Positions 50,734-59,977 of a stretch of DNA of 64,000 nucleotides are shown piece by piece. A program made the translations under genes and the position numbers. The notes beneath the pieces were generated by a model. It searched no databases. It had not been told where the DNA came from and saw only the letters and a program-made list of their open reading frames with translations. Each line of letters starts with the position of its first letter. Position 1 is the stretch's first letter. The stretch lies in assembly GCA_022750155.1 (NCBI GenBank), contig JAKIWG010000012.1, positions 1 through 64,000 on the forward strand, given 5' to 3'. The DNA is from Thermoplasmata archaeon (GTDB lineage Archaea; Thermoplasmatota; Thermoplasmata; Lutacidiplasmatales; UBA184).

Positions 50734-52737
50734 ATGGACCTGACCGACCCGGCGACCTACATCCCGATTCTTTTCCTCATCCTGATCGCCCTCCTGTTCC
50801 TCATCGCGGGACTGTTCCTCATCACGGAGAACGAGGTGGGGATCCTCACCCGCCGGATGTTCGGCACTCGAATGCCCCCTGGGCAGGTCATCGCCCGCCA
50901 CGGCCAGGTCGGTGTGCAAGCCACGACGCTCATGCCCGGACTCTACTGGCGGATGCCCATCATTTGGAACATCAAGAAGGCCCCGGTCATCGAGGTCGGC
51001 GAGGCGAACACTGCGACCATCGAGTCGATCGACGGCCGACCCCTGCCGAAGGGTCGCTTGCTGGGAGACGAGGTCGAGTGCAACCAGTTCCAGGACGCAG
51101 AAAAGTTCCTGGACGGAGGTGGATTCAAGGGGCCCCAGGTGGGAATCCTCCGCCCTGGGAAATATCGGATCAACACGCTCGCCTTCACGCTCAAGATGTG
51201 GACTGCCGCCCAGATCAATGCCGGGCAGGTCGGGATCATCACGGCCCAAGACGGGCGACCCCTCCCCACGCGACTGATCGTGGCGCCGCCCCCCATGACC
51301 GCCGCTTCCCCCGAGCTCCCCCACGCCCGAAACCACAACTACTTCCAGGACGGGCCTGCGTTCCTCGACAGCGGAGGGTATCGTGGCCCCCAGCAGGATA
51401 CGCTGCAGCCTGGACGTTACTACATCAATCCGCTCCTTTTCAATGTCGATATCAAGAGCGTGTTCGAGGTCCCGCCGGGGTTCGTTGCGGTCCTCCGATC
51501 GAATATCGGCGAGGAGCTCGAGCACTCTGACTCCAAGCCGACGCCCATCTCCGACCGCCCTGACTTCGACCAGACCGTACACAGCGCGATCGAGACGATC
51601 CTGACGGTCGACCGGAACCGTCGGGGGATCTGGCAAATCCCGGTCGCTCCGGGAAAGTACAACCTCAACCCCGTCGCCTTCACCGCCTATCTCGTCCCCA
51701 CGAGCGCGATCATGGTCGACTGGGCGAGCTCGCAGCGGCCGAACGCCCCGGAAATGTCCCGCCCCTCGACCGCCCCAATGCAGGACACCTCCTCCTACCC
51801 GTACCTGACGGACCAGACCGCGAAGGGCGTGTCGTTCTTTCAGTTCTCCCAGCTTAAGGTGACCTCGAAGGACGGGTTCCAGCTGGAGGTCGACGTGCGG
51901 ATGGTGATCCGGATCCTACCGGAGAACGCGGCGTTCATCATCGCCCGGTTCGGTTCCGTGTTCAATCTGATCCAGCAGATCGTGCATCCCCTCATCGACT
52001 CGTCATTCCGAAACAATGCCGGGGAGAAGAAAGCCCTCGAGTTTGTCCAGGGCCGCTCCCAGCTCCAGCAGGAGGCGCTTGAGAAGGCCCGCACCGAGTT
52101 CGCGAAGTACATGGTCGAGGCCCAGAACCTCCTGATCTCCTACATCGCCGTAGACGAGAGCCTCCTCGCCACCCAGACCCAGAAGGAGATCGCCATGCAG
52201 CAGCAGGCCCAGTATCAGCAACAGGCGCTCGCCGAGGAGCAACGCATCGCCGTCCAGGAGAAGACGGCCCGGGCGAACCTCCAGCCCCAAGTCGTCCAGG
52301 CGGTCCTGCAGGTCGAGATCAACGAGAACGAGGCCAAGGCTCTCGTCAAGCAAGCGGAGGGGATCCGGGACTCCACCCGGATCAAGGCCGACGGGGAGGG
52401 CGCCGCGGTCCGTACCGTCGGGCAGGCGCAGGCCGACGCGTACCTGGCGCAGGCGACCGTCATTGGCCCGGAGCGGGTCGCTCTGGTGCGGGTGATGGAG
52501 CAGGTCCGGGACGGGCAGATCCGGATCACCCCCGATACCCTGGTCGCGACCGGGGGGGACGGGAGTTCGGCGAACACGATGATCACCGCCTATCTTGCCA
52601 CCCTGCTCGCGGGCAAGTCCACCGCCGCGGCGAGTTCCAAGGGGGCCCCGGCACCCTCGGCCCCGAACGCCCCTTCCGACACCCCCACACCTCCCGCTCC
52701 GAGCACTCCGAGGGCCGCGGCCAAGCCTTCCGCATGA
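50734..52737 (+). CDS. SPFH/band-7 membrane protein with repeated beta-modules
   Basis: A 667-residue membrane scaffold-type protein. A transmembrane helix spans 9-31. Residues 33-330 contain about four repeated units. Each has PGxYxxNxxxF-like and GxVGIIxxxxG-like segments: LMPGLYWRM at 67-73, RPGKYRINTLAF at 140-151, QPGRYYINPLLF at 225-236 and APGKYNLNPVAF at 305-316. Two units share an extra FQDxxxFLDxGGxxGPQ block (119-135, 204-220). The SPFH domain follows (about 365-480), then a long Gln/Ala/Glu-rich helix (480-580) and a Pro/Ala-rich tail. SPFH proteins oligomerise on membranes. The ATG follows GGAGGTGGG. The repeat-SPFH-helix order recalls the major vault protein. Confidence 0.82.
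   Translation: MDLTDPATYIPILFLILIALLFLIAGLFLITENEVGILTRRMFGTRMPPGQVIARHGQVGVQATTLMPGLYWRMPIIWNIKKAPVIEVGEANTATIESIDGRPLPKGRLLGDEVECNQFQDAEKFLDGGGFKGPQVGILRPGKYRINTLAFTLKMWTAAQINAGQVGIITAQDGRPLPTRLIVAPPPMTAASPELPHARNHNYFQDGPAFLDSGGYRGPQQDTLQPGRYYINPLLFNVDIKSVFEVPPGFVAVLRSNIGEELEHSDSKPTPISDRPDFDQTVHSAIETILTVDRNRRGIWQIPVAPGKYNLNPVAFTAYLVPTSAIMVDWASSQRPNAPEMSRPSTAPMQDTSSYPYLTDQTAKGVSFFQFSQLKVTSKDGFQLEVDVRMVIRILPENAAFIIARFGSVFNLIQQIVHPLIDSSFRNNAGEKKALEFVQGRSQLQQEALEKARTEFAKYMVEAQNLLISYIAVDESLLATQTQKEIAMQQQAQYQQQALAEEQRIAVQEKTARANLQPQVVQAVLQVEINENEAKALVKQAEGIRDSTRIKADGEGAAVRTVGQAQADAYLAQATVIGPERVALVRVMEQVRDGQIRITPDTLVATGGDGSSANTMITAYLATLLAGKSTAAASSKGAPAPSAPNAPSDTPTPPAPSTPRAAAKPSA
50930..51720 (+). 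repeat. Internal protein repeats of the SPFH gene
   Basis: Repeated beta-modules at residues about 67-170, 118-255 and 298-330, with the two longest copies sharing FQDxxxFLDxGG(F/Y)xGPQ and PGxYxIN. The copies differ at DNA level, so the duplication is old. Confidence 0.6.
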
Positions 52738-53097
52738 CCCCGGCCGCCTGAATCCACGCAAGAACGCCGCCATACCGCCCGAGCGTGCGCGGCTTCCGCC
52801 GGTATCTCTTGAACCCCCCCGGGGCGAACGGCAGATTCTGCGGGGGCCCGGCTGCGTCCTCTCGGCCCCACGTCCTTAAGTGAGTGGTAGCAACACGTTA
52901 AGTAACCGGACTCCGAGTCCAGACCCCTACCATGACCCTCCATTCACCCCTGATCGAACCCGACGTGGATCGGGCGGCCTCGACGGCCGCCCCTATCGGG
53001 CGGAGGAGCCTTTCGGCCCTCCGTTCCTCCTCCGCCGTGGGGCTCGGAAGTCCCATCGGGAGCCCTGTTTTGCCACGGTATCATGGGGTAGTAATAC

Positions 53098-53104
53098 GTA
53101 TAAT
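53098..53104 (+). promoter_or_regulatory. TATA box upstream of the ALG5-like gene
   Basis: GTATAAT in an AT-rich patch (53091-53104). Transcription starting about 26 bp later would give a leader of about 24 bases with GAGGAG at 53139-53144, a ribosome-binding site 9 bases before the ATG. This is one of the few genes here with both a clear TATA box and a clear leader. Confidence 0.6.
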
Positions 53105-53153
53105 CCACACCCCCACCACCAGCACCCCGGTTCCGGGCGAGGAGTGAAGTCGA

Positions 53154-54182
53154 ATGTCGGTCGCGGGAGAACAGATGGAGTTCCGGGGACACCTTCGAAC
53201 CCCCCGGCCGCTCGGAGGGACCGCCGTCCCGGACCTTTCCGGCAGTGTCTCGGCGTCCCTGGGGGATGATTTGGGACCCTCGGCGTCCGCCCAAATGGGC
53301 AACTTCGATTTCTCCCACGCCGGGGGCTTTCCCCTCGGCGAACTGTTTGGGTCGCGGCGGGAGACGGTCTTCCGGCACCAGTCGGAGATCGGGATCCCCA
53401 CCGCCGAGGCCGTCGAACACACCCCGGGGCTCAGCATCGTGGTTCCGGCGTGGAACGAGGAGGCCCGGCTCCCCAAGACGCTCGACCGCTACCTGCCCTT
53501 CCTCGAGGCTCGAAAGCAGCCGTTCGAAGTGATCATCGTCGTCGACGGCTCGAACGACGCGACGGCCTCCGTCGCCCGCTCGTATGCGGCCCGCGGCGTA
53601 CGGGTGCTCGAATTCCCCCACAAGCTGGGGAAGGGGGGCGCCGTCCTCCAAGGACTACGCGCGGCCAAGTTCGATGTCGTCGGCTACGTCGACGCCGATG
53701 GGCCGATCGTCCCCGCCGAGATCGACCGGCTCGTGGGGTCCCTCGACTACGCGGACGTCGCCGTCGGCTCCCGGTGGGCCCCGGAGAGCGTCGTGACCGA
53801 ATCTCAACCTCCGTTCCGGATCCTCGCCGGACGTGCCTTCAACCTCCTCTCGCGGGTCCTCCTCGGGCTGAAGCTCAAGGACACGCAGTGCGGGGCGAAG
53901 TTCATGCGCCGCGCCATGGTCCAGAGCGTGCTCCACCAGGTGACCCTCTCCAACTGGGCGTTCGACGTGGACCTCCTCTACCACATGCGGAAGGCCGGGG
54001 CGACGATCACTGAGGTCGGCGTGACCTGGCGCCACGACTCGGCGAGCAAGCTACCGGTGATGAAGATCATCCCGGTGATGTTCCTGTCGGTCATCGGGGT
54101 CCGGCTGATGAACCTCCCGATCTCCCACCGCGTACCGCGCAAGATGGTCGATTGGTTCGTCGCGAACTACGGCACCGCCTGA
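53154..54182 (+). CDS. Family-2 glycosyltransferase, dolichyl-phosphate glucosyltransferase (ALG5)-like
   Basis: A 342-residue enzyme expected to transfer a sugar from a nucleotide donor to a lipid (dolichyl) phosphate. The GT-A core starts LSIVVPAWNEEARLPKTL, with VVDGSNDAT, then YVDADGPIVP for donor/metal binding. KDTQCGAKFMRR is a signature of the ALG5/DPG-synthase group. The first 80 residues are an unstructured Gly/Pro-rich extension. No clear C-terminal transmembrane pair is seen, unlike some DPM synthases. Such enzymes supply lipid-linked sugars for glycosylation of surface proteins, fitting the Asn-x-Ser/Thr-rich neighbours. Confidence 0.85.
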   Translation: MSVAGEQMEFRGHLRTPRPLGGTAVPDLSGSVSASLGDDLGPSASAQMGNFDFSHAGGFPLGELFGSRRETVFRHQSEIGIPTAEAVEHTPGLSIVVPAWNEEARLPKTLDRYLPFLEARKQPFEVIIVVDGSNDATASVARSYAARGVRVLEFPHKLGKGGAVLQGLRAAKFDVVGYVDADGPIVPAEIDRLVGSLDYADVAVGSRWAPESVVTESQPPFRILAGRAFNLLSRVLLGLKLKDTQCGAKFMRRAMVQSVLHQVTLSNWAFDVDLLYHMRKAGATITEVGVTWRHDSASKLPVMKIIPVMFLSVIGVRLMNLPISHRVPRKMVDWFVANYGTA

Positions 54183-54244
54183 TCGGCCGGTCGTTTCGGC
54201 CGCTGCCGGCCCGCACCCGTCTCGGGGCGCGGGTTAGGGTTGGG

Positions 54245-55795
54245 TTACGGTGCCGCCATCGACCTTCCTCGACGTCGGCGAGCCAGAAGGAGAGCAGAAA
54301 CGGCAAGGACGAGAACCGACGCCAACACGATCCCGGCTGTCCACCAGGCCGGTCCCGGGGGGTTCGTGTAGAAAGGCCCCTGGGGTGGGGGAGGGCATGG
54401 CGGAAGTTGCATTGAAAGCGTCACCGCGGACATTGCCGTGGTTCCTTGGCTGTCGGCAACCGTGAGGGTGACCGTTCGGTTCTGACCCCATGTCAGAGTC
54501 GTGTTGGTGTCGGGTTCGGTTGCACCCCCCGTCGGAAGGGTCCAGGTGTAGGTATAGGGCGGTGCCCCACCCGCGGGTGAGGCGTTGAGTAACACGTAGT
54601 TGGTGACGCCACCCGAGATTTCGCACGTCGCGTACTGGATGTGGAAGCTGAAGTTCGCGACGAGGGCCTCCGGGGCCCACCATTCCCAGGAGTCGTTGCG
54701 ATTGACGCCCGTCCCGAAACCGTTGCCTGACTGGTACTCGTCCGACCCGCCCGCGAGTAGGATTTTGTGGGAGTCTGGGTCATAGGCCATGACGGCGTAG
54801 CTTCGGTTGCTCGGAGACGGAACGGGCCCTAGAGGCAGCCATCGGGCGTCCTGGAAGAGCCAAGTCTGGCTCGGGAGAGTGAGGTTGCCGGCTCCCGATC
54901 CCCCCCCGAATAGGAGACCCTCCTGCGACCAGGGATCATAAGCGAATGACGCCCCGGCTCGCGGTGATGGGGCCACCGAGGTATGGAGGAGGGTCCAGTT
55001 TCCCGACCGGAATACCCACGTGTCGTTTGAGGCGTATGCTCCCGAGAAGAGAACCACCTGCTGGTCCTTCGAATCGTATGTCATCGCCGCGTAATCGCGA
55101 CCTGGAGGAGAGGTGGGTGGATTCAGCCGTGTCCACAACCCTGATCGGTAGGTCCAGGTGGGTGAACAGGGGCTTGCCCCGCAGCCGAGGGATCCTCCTT
55201 GGTCGGCGCCACCGAAGACCACAACGTACCCGTCCGCGGCATCGAAAGTCATCGAGGCCCCGGTCAAGGGGGGCGGCGAGTTGCTCACCGATCGGGTCAG
55301 ATCGGTCCAGTTCCCCCCGGAGAACGCCCAGGTTTCGTTACAGTAGGTCCCGCACCAACCCGTGCTGGTGGTGAACAGCAGAACGTACCCGTCGGCGGCA
55401 TCGTAGGCCATTATCGGGACGTCGATCTCCTTCGGGGTGGCCGTGTTCGTTTCACGCGTCCAGCCCCCCCCGCTAGCCAAGATGTACGTCGAAGACTGTC
55501 CGGTTGAGTTCTCCGCGGTGACGAGCACAAAGTAGTGGTCTCGCGCGTCGAAGACCATAGTCGATACGACCGCATCGAGGGGTCCCGTCCGGTTGGTCAT
55601 GTTGGTCCAGTTGCCGGGAGCGGGGGAACTCGAGCCGGAATGCAGTTGGGGAGGATTCGTCCGATGGTTCTCGCCGGACAGGAGCCCCGGAGGCGCTCCA
55701 CCACCGCCGAGCGGGGAGGAGGTGAGGAGCAGCCCCCCACAGGCGACCGCTAGTAGGAGAGATGCGATTGGCCAAGATACCTCCCGCCGCCCCAT
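54245..55795 (-). CDS. Secreted Kelch-type beta-propeller protein with PKD-like domain and membrane anchor
   Basis: A 516-residue exported protein. The signal helix (ASLLLAVACGGLLL) begins near residue 12. Residues 60-380 contain about six Kelch-like units with the pattern AMTYDxxDxxVVLFxGxxxxNDTWxxxxGxWT. A PKD-like domain follows (about 390-465), with the strand YTYTWTLPTGG. The C-terminal helix GIVLASVLVLAVSALLLA is followed by RRRRGRS, an anchor with positive-inside tail. It is paralogous to the protein at 61610. Kelch propellers bind ligands or other proteins; no enzyme motif is seen. Confidence 0.82.
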   Translation of the reverse strand: MGRREVSWPIASLLLAVACGGLLLTSSPLGGGGAPPGLLSGENHRTNPPQLHSGSSSPAPGNWTNMTNRTGPLDAVVSTMVFDARDHYFVLVTAENSTGQSSTYILASGGGWTRETNTATPKEIDVPIMAYDAADGYVLLFTTSTGWCGTYCNETWAFSGGNWTDLTRSVSNSPPPLTGASMTFDAADGYVVVFGGADQGGSLGCGASPCSPTWTYRSGLWTRLNPPTSPPGRDYAAMTYDSKDQQVVLFSGAYASNDTWVFRSGNWTLLHTSVAPSPRAGASFAYDPWSQEGLLFGGGSGAGNLTLPSQTWLFQDARWLPLGPVPSPSNRSYAVMAYDPDSHKILLAGGSDEYQSGNGFGTGVNRNDSWEWWAPEALVANFSFHIQYATCEISGGVTNYVLLNASPAGGAPPYTYTWTLPTGGATEPDTNTTLTWGQNRTVTLTVADSQGTTAMSAVTLSMQLPPCPPPPQGPFYTNPPGPAWWTAGIVLASVLVLAVSALLLARRRRGRSMAAP

Positions 55796-56123
55796 TGTTC
55801 GGACCGATGCCCGTCCCCCAGGAGAAGGTGTATCGCCCGTTCGAATGACCTTTTCGAAGGACCGATTTTACTGGCCGCCAAGCACGAATCGGGCTGGCCT
55901 ATCTCAGCGTCTCCTCAACGGTAGGTGAGCCTTCTAAGAGTGGGGCAAAGGCTCAGATTCCCCCCGCCTCCGGGGGGATCGGCAATCTCCGCCCTCATGA
56001 TAGGATCCGATCGGCGGGTTGCGGGCGGGGGGATTGGCTAGGGGCCCTCATGCTAGGTTCCGGAGTCTGCTGGCCCACGTCAGGCCAGCCGAGTGCGCTT
56101 ATCTCTCGATGAGGATGGGGGGC
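55796..56123. other. 328-bp spacer
   Basis: No supported gene. A TATA-like CTTATCT near 56098 lies about 26 bp before the ATG at 56124 and probably serves the SnoaL-like gene. A short AT-rich patch near 55850 (TTTTCGAAGGACCGATTTTAC) has no assigned role. Confidence 0.45.
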
Positions 56124-56585
56124 ATGAGGCCCGTAATGAAATCGGAAGAGCTCGCCGAACTGATGCAGACGCTCGACGATGCATGGAACGCGGGACCCGG
56201 AAGTAACCTCTGGGATACGTTTCGGAAGCGGCACACGAAGGATGTCGCGGTCTACTGGCCGGGTCAGCCTGAACCGACCCGTGGGATACACAACCACGAC
56301 ACGGAGGCCGTCGAGTTCTTCAAGACCTTCCCCGACAACCACCTCATCAATCGCCCGTACAAGCTCTTCTTCGCTGCGGGCAATCACACCTGTTCCGTGG
56401 CGGACTTCACCGGGACCATGAAGGGTCCGATGAAGATGGGAGGCGGCAAGGTCATTCCGCCCACCGGAAAGTCCTTCCACGTGGAGTTCTGCACCATTGC
56501 TACGTGGAACGACTCTGGCGAAATCATCGAGGAGCGACTGTTCTACGACCTCGTCGGGCTCTTGCGACAGATTGGCCTATCGTAA
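56124..56585 (+). CDS. SnoaL-like / nuclear-transport-factor-2-fold protein
   Basis: A 153-residue protein with the cone-like NTF2/SnoaL fold. It begins with a helix (ELAELMQTLDDAWNAG) and has VYWPGQPEPTRGIHNHDTEAVEFFKTFPDNHL, where the GIHNH and FPD motifs match the SnoaL-like polyketide-cyclase group. The strands VEFCTIATWNDSGEIIEERLFYD end in the catalytic-type acidic/His region. It could be a cyclase, isomerase or ligand-binding protein. The start at 56124 is chosen by a TATA-like box about 26 bp upstream; ATGs at 56109 and 56136 are alternatives. Confidence 0.75.
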   Translation: MRPVMKSEELAELMQTLDDAWNAGPGSNLWDTFRKRHTKDVAVYWPGQPEPTRGIHNHDTEAVEFFKTFPDNHLINRPYKLFFAAGNHTCSVADFTGTMKGPMKMGGGKVIPPTGKSFHVEFCTIATWNDSGEIIEERLFYDLVGLLRQIGLS

Positions 56586-56644
56586 TGCCCTGCTCCGTTC
56601 CGACCCGCCCCTGACTACTCGGTTGTCGGCGGGGTAACAGGAAA

Positions 56645-57445
56645 GTGCCGCTCGTCTATGCCGCCTACCTACCGAACGCTCCTTTCCTCATTTCACCGGA
56701 GTCGTTTGGTGGCGCAGGCTCGGAGACGGTCGAAGCGATTCGGGGACTTCGTTTAAGGGAGCGCTTCAATCCCGGGGGCGTTGTCGTCTCGTCTCCGCAC
56801 TGGGTGACACAACCCCGGTTCCGGATCAACAGCAGCTCGCGCCCTCGACAGATATACGATTTCTCGGGCTTCCCTCCCAGCCTCACCGCGGTGAAGTATA
56901 CGCCCCCCGGCGACCCGGCGCTCGCCCGAGCGCTGGTGGCGGCAGCCCGGGCCGCCCGGGTCGAAGCCGAGGGGACCGAGGAATGGGGCCTGGACCACGG
57001 CGCTTGGGCCCCCCTCATGCGACTGCTCCCCGAGGGGGACACTCCGGTGGTGGCGATCTCGATCACGCAGCAGCCTCCCGAGACCTACATCGCCTTGGGA
57101 CGCGCAATCCGGCGTGCGCTCGCGTCGTGGCCGAAGTCGATCGCATTTGTCGGGACCGGTTCGATTCTCCACAACTTCGACCGGTTGGACTCGCGGCCTG
57201 ATGCCCGATGGCCCGAGGGGGAGCAGATCGAGAACGAGATACTGGAGATCCTCAGCGCGAGGAACGATGAAGCGCTCGTATCGTTCGATCGGAAAAAATG
57301 GAACACGATTCAGCCGGAGGGTAATCTCGGTCCTCTGTTCACCCTTCTTGGCGTTGTGGGCCCCGATGTCCGGCCCAGGGTGATCCGGGGCAGTTCGGTA
57401 ATGGGCGGATTTGGAATGTCTATCCTTGAATTCGTCCCGGCCTAG
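56645..57445 (+). CDS. LigB-type (class III extradiol dioxygenase) family protein
   Basis: A 266-residue protein of the LigB/DODA superfamily, which opens catechol rings or has other metal-dependent roles. Family histidines H52 (SSPHWV), H118 (WGLDHGAW) and H176 (SILHNF) are all present. The N-terminal motif that usually supplies another His (PHAP or HGxP-like) here reads LPNAPFLI, with Asn11 in place of His. Whether metal binding survives is unclear. The start is GTG, and GGGGTAACAGGAAA precedes it. No partner genes of aromatic degradation are adjacent. Confidence 0.78.
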   Translation: MPLVYAAYLPNAPFLISPESFGGAGSETVEAIRGLRLRERFNPGGVVVSSPHWVTQPRFRINSSSRPRQIYDFSGFPPSLTAVKYTPPGDPALARALVAAARAARVEAEGTEEWGLDHGAWAPLMRLLPEGDTPVVAISITQQPPETYIALGRAIRRALASWPKSIAFVGTGSILHNFDRLDSRPDARWPEGEQIENEILEILSARNDEALVSFDRKKWNTIQPEGNLGPLFTLLGVVGPDVRPRVIRGSSVMGGFGMSILEFVPA

Positions 57446-57982
57446 CGGGCGAGTTGGAAGACTGATTCGCAGCCTCGGGGTTGTCGGCCGCGCTGATTAT
57501 TCCGTGGCATTGACGTTTCCGACGCGCGGTTGATGACCTCAACGCAATCAACGGACGGTGGGGGAGCCCGCGGGGGACAGCGAAAGGGCCGCACGATCCG
57601 GAATCGAAGCCGAGCGGGCATCCGAGGTTCTCGGTCGAACGACCTTCCCCTCATACGACACGCCCGTGGAGGGTGGGGTCAGGGGTTCCCTTTCGCGCGG
57701 GCTCGGCAAGTTCGCCCTTGAGCCGGTGCAGACCCGCGGGCGAGAACGTTGCGCGGGCGCCCCTTCGGGGGCCCGAATCCTGCAGGGGCCATGGAGTGCC
57801 GGCAGCGGCAGGGCTCGGTTTGACGCCCCTTTTGGACCAGAAACGACCGTTGCGAAAAGCAGATGGGCTCGTGGCGCGCTAGGGCAGGTGTCGATGGGAA
57901 TTCAGCGGAGGGCGCCGAGGGGGTCCGCAATTCAGGCACCCGAGGAACACCGGGCTCGCCAGGTCCTGCCTGAGGCCGCCCC
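57446..57982. other. 537-bp spacer, no gene supported
   Basis: A plus-strand frame 57558-57986 (142 residues) overlaps the next gene by TTGA, but its Arg/Gly/Pro-rich content shows no family or secondary-structure pattern. Otherwise only GC-rich DNA. Confidence 0.4.
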
Positions 57983-59566
57983 TTGACCTGGCCGGCGGCG
58001 CGGCCCACTTCGAAACCCACCATCCGCCCGGCCGCGCATCCGCCCCCGCGACCCACCCCGCGAACGCCGTCGCCCCCCACACAGCCCGTTCGGGCCGTCA
58101 CCCCCCGGCAACGGCGGTGGAGATGGGCGGCCGCTATTGCGGCCGTCATCGTCGTCGCGGTGGTCATCATTGGCCTCAGCGGGTTCGTGTTACGCCCCAC
58201 CCCGAAGTCACCTGGCCCGATGGGGCCGATCACACCCGCCCAGGTCCCGTTCCAGCACATCGTCGTGCTCATGATGGAAAATCACGCGTTCGACAACTTG
58301 TACGGAGCGTACTGCCCGACCGTGAGCGCCGCGTGCCCCTCGGCTGTGAACGGGATACCGTCAGGGACGTGCGTCCCGTACAATGCCACCGACCCCGGGG
58401 CAGGCTGCATCGCCCCCTACCCGTTTACGCGCGCCCAGCTCTCGAGCCACGATCCCCCGCATGAATGGAATTCTTCGACCGGTTCGATCAACAAGGGTGC
58501 GATGAACGGGTTCTACACGGCCGAGGGCTCCGGCACGGTTCCGTTCGGATACTACGGCGCGCAAACAATCCCCCTGTACTATGATCTCGCTCAGCAGTAT
58601 GCCCTCGGTGAGAACTTCTTCTCGTCGGCCCTCTCCTACTCGCTCCCGAACCATTGGTACCTGATGGCAGGGCAAGCGCCCCCCGGCGGGGTGAACATCA
58701 CTACCCTCCAGACCACCTATGAGAAGGAGTCCTACCTCGATGCTGCGAACAAGACCCGCACAGTGCAGGACCTCCTGAACTCCACCCCGTCAGTGACCTG
58801 GAAGTACTACGATTGGGCCCTCCCCCCGTACAACGTCTCGATCGGCGGCCCCCGTGGGCTCATCGAGAATTCAGCGTTCAACAACTGGGCCCCCCTCGCG
58901 GCCCGACATGAGTCGTACACACGATGGTACGTCGACCATTTCGTCACCCGGGACGCCTTCTTCAACGACACCGCGGCCGGAACGTTGCCGAACGTCTCGT
59001 GGATTATCCCAGGTGTGTTGTTCTCGGACCACCCCCCGGCGAACCTGTCGGAAGGACAGGCGTACGTGACAAGCGTCGTCAACGCGCTTGAGTCGTCGTC
59101 GGCATGGAACAGCACGGCGCTCTTCGTCTGCTGGGACGACTACGGTGGATTCTACGACCACGTCGCGCCACCGACGCTCGACGGGCTCGGACTCAGTCTA
59201 CGAGTTCCACTGCTGGTGGTGAGTCCGTACACCCCTGCGGGACTGGTGGTCAACAGCATCGGATACTTCGAGTCTATCCTCCACTTCATCGAATGGAAGT
59301 TCGGGCTAGGGTGCCTCACCCCCCGGGACTGTAATGCCCCGCTCCCGCTCGACTACTTCAACTTCCAGACCGGACCGCGGGCGCCGCTCTTGTTCCCCAC
59401 CGACCCGATCAACGCCACCTACCCCATGGCGGCGCAAGTGGGCAGTGCCTCGTTGGCGATTCTCCACAGCTACCGGATGGGGGATTGCTCGATCTTCTGC
59501 GTCGACCCAACTCGTTGGATTACGGGCCCGCCGGCGGCCAACTTGACCTCGACGCAGGTCGATTGA
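57983..59566 (+). CDS. Membrane-anchored phosphoesterase (phospholipase C/acid phosphatase family)
   Basis: A 527-residue protein of the alkaline-phosphatase-like phosphoesterase family that includes bacterial phospholipase C and acid phosphatase AcpA. A Pro-rich N-terminus (1-45) precedes one helix (about 48-70), so the protein should be anchored with the enzyme outside. Active-site blocks are IVVLMMENHAFDNLYG (E99, N100, H101), SHDPPHEW and FVCWDDYGGFYDHVAPP, which hold the metal ligands and nucleophile region. The start is TTG with no in-frame ATG before the membrane helix. The substrate may be a phospholipid or another phosphoester. Confidence 0.85.
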   Translation: MTWPAARPTSKPTIRPAAHPPPRPTPRTPSPPTQPVRAVTPRQRRWRWAAAIAAVIVVAVVIIGLSGFVLRPTPKSPGPMGPITPAQVPFQHIVVLMMENHAFDNLYGAYCPTVSAACPSAVNGIPSGTCVPYNATDPGAGCIAPYPFTRAQLSSHDPPHEWNSSTGSINKGAMNGFYTAEGSGTVPFGYYGAQTIPLYYDLAQQYALGENFFSSALSYSLPNHWYLMAGQAPPGGVNITTLQTTYEKESYLDAANKTRTVQDLLNSTPSVTWKYYDWALPPYNVSIGGPRGLIENSAFNNWAPLAARHESYTRWYVDHFVTRDAFFNDTAAGTLPNVSWIIPGVLFSDHPPANLSEGQAYVTSVVNALESSSAWNSTALFVCWDDYGGFYDHVAPPTLDGLGLSLRVPLLVVSPYTPAGLVVNSIGYFESILHFIEWKFGLGCLTPRDCNAPLPLDYFNFQTGPRAPLLFPTDPINATYPMAAQVGSASLAILHSYRMGDCSIFCVDPTRWITGPPAANLTSTQVD

Positions 59567-59977
59567 CCGGGGCGGCCGATGGGGTCCCACCCCGAAGATA
59601 CGGAACTAGCCCCCGGAGCTCCGATAATGAGTGCTCCGTCCGGCCCACGACCTCGATGGTAGCCCGTGCGTCTGGCAACGTCGGGCGAGGTCAAACGGAC
59701 GAGAACGTCGGTCTCAGCCTGATTCTGGTTCGCGCCGGGTTAGGGCAGGCGGCGACACCAGGCGATAATGGTCTACGTGACGTGACTGGGCACGATGCGT
59801 GGTAAACGACGCTGGCGAAGGGCTCGTGGGGGCCGGCGATCGAAGAATCGGGAACCCACCCGATGGGGCGAAGCGGCCACCCGAGAGTCGGAACAGCATG
59901 TCGGAGTGAGAATGCCTCCCAATGCGCCTGCGCCCGAGGCGCAAGAGCCACAACCCCAGAAAACGGCCTTACTCCCG
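59567..59977. other. 411-bp spacer
   Basis: No gene is supported; open frames on both strands are GC-rich noise. No TATA-like box is clear just before the following tRNA. Confidence 0.4.

Noticed and set aside
52932-53147. A 71-codon plus-strand frame just before the ALG5-like gene
   Set aside because: It spans the TATA box and leader of that gene, and its sequence is Pro/Ser/Arg-rich without a motif.
57558-57986. A 142-codon frame overlapping the phosphoesterase start by TTGA
   Set aside because: No motif, hydrophobic pattern or promoter; the overlap may be chance, although coupling cannot be excluded.
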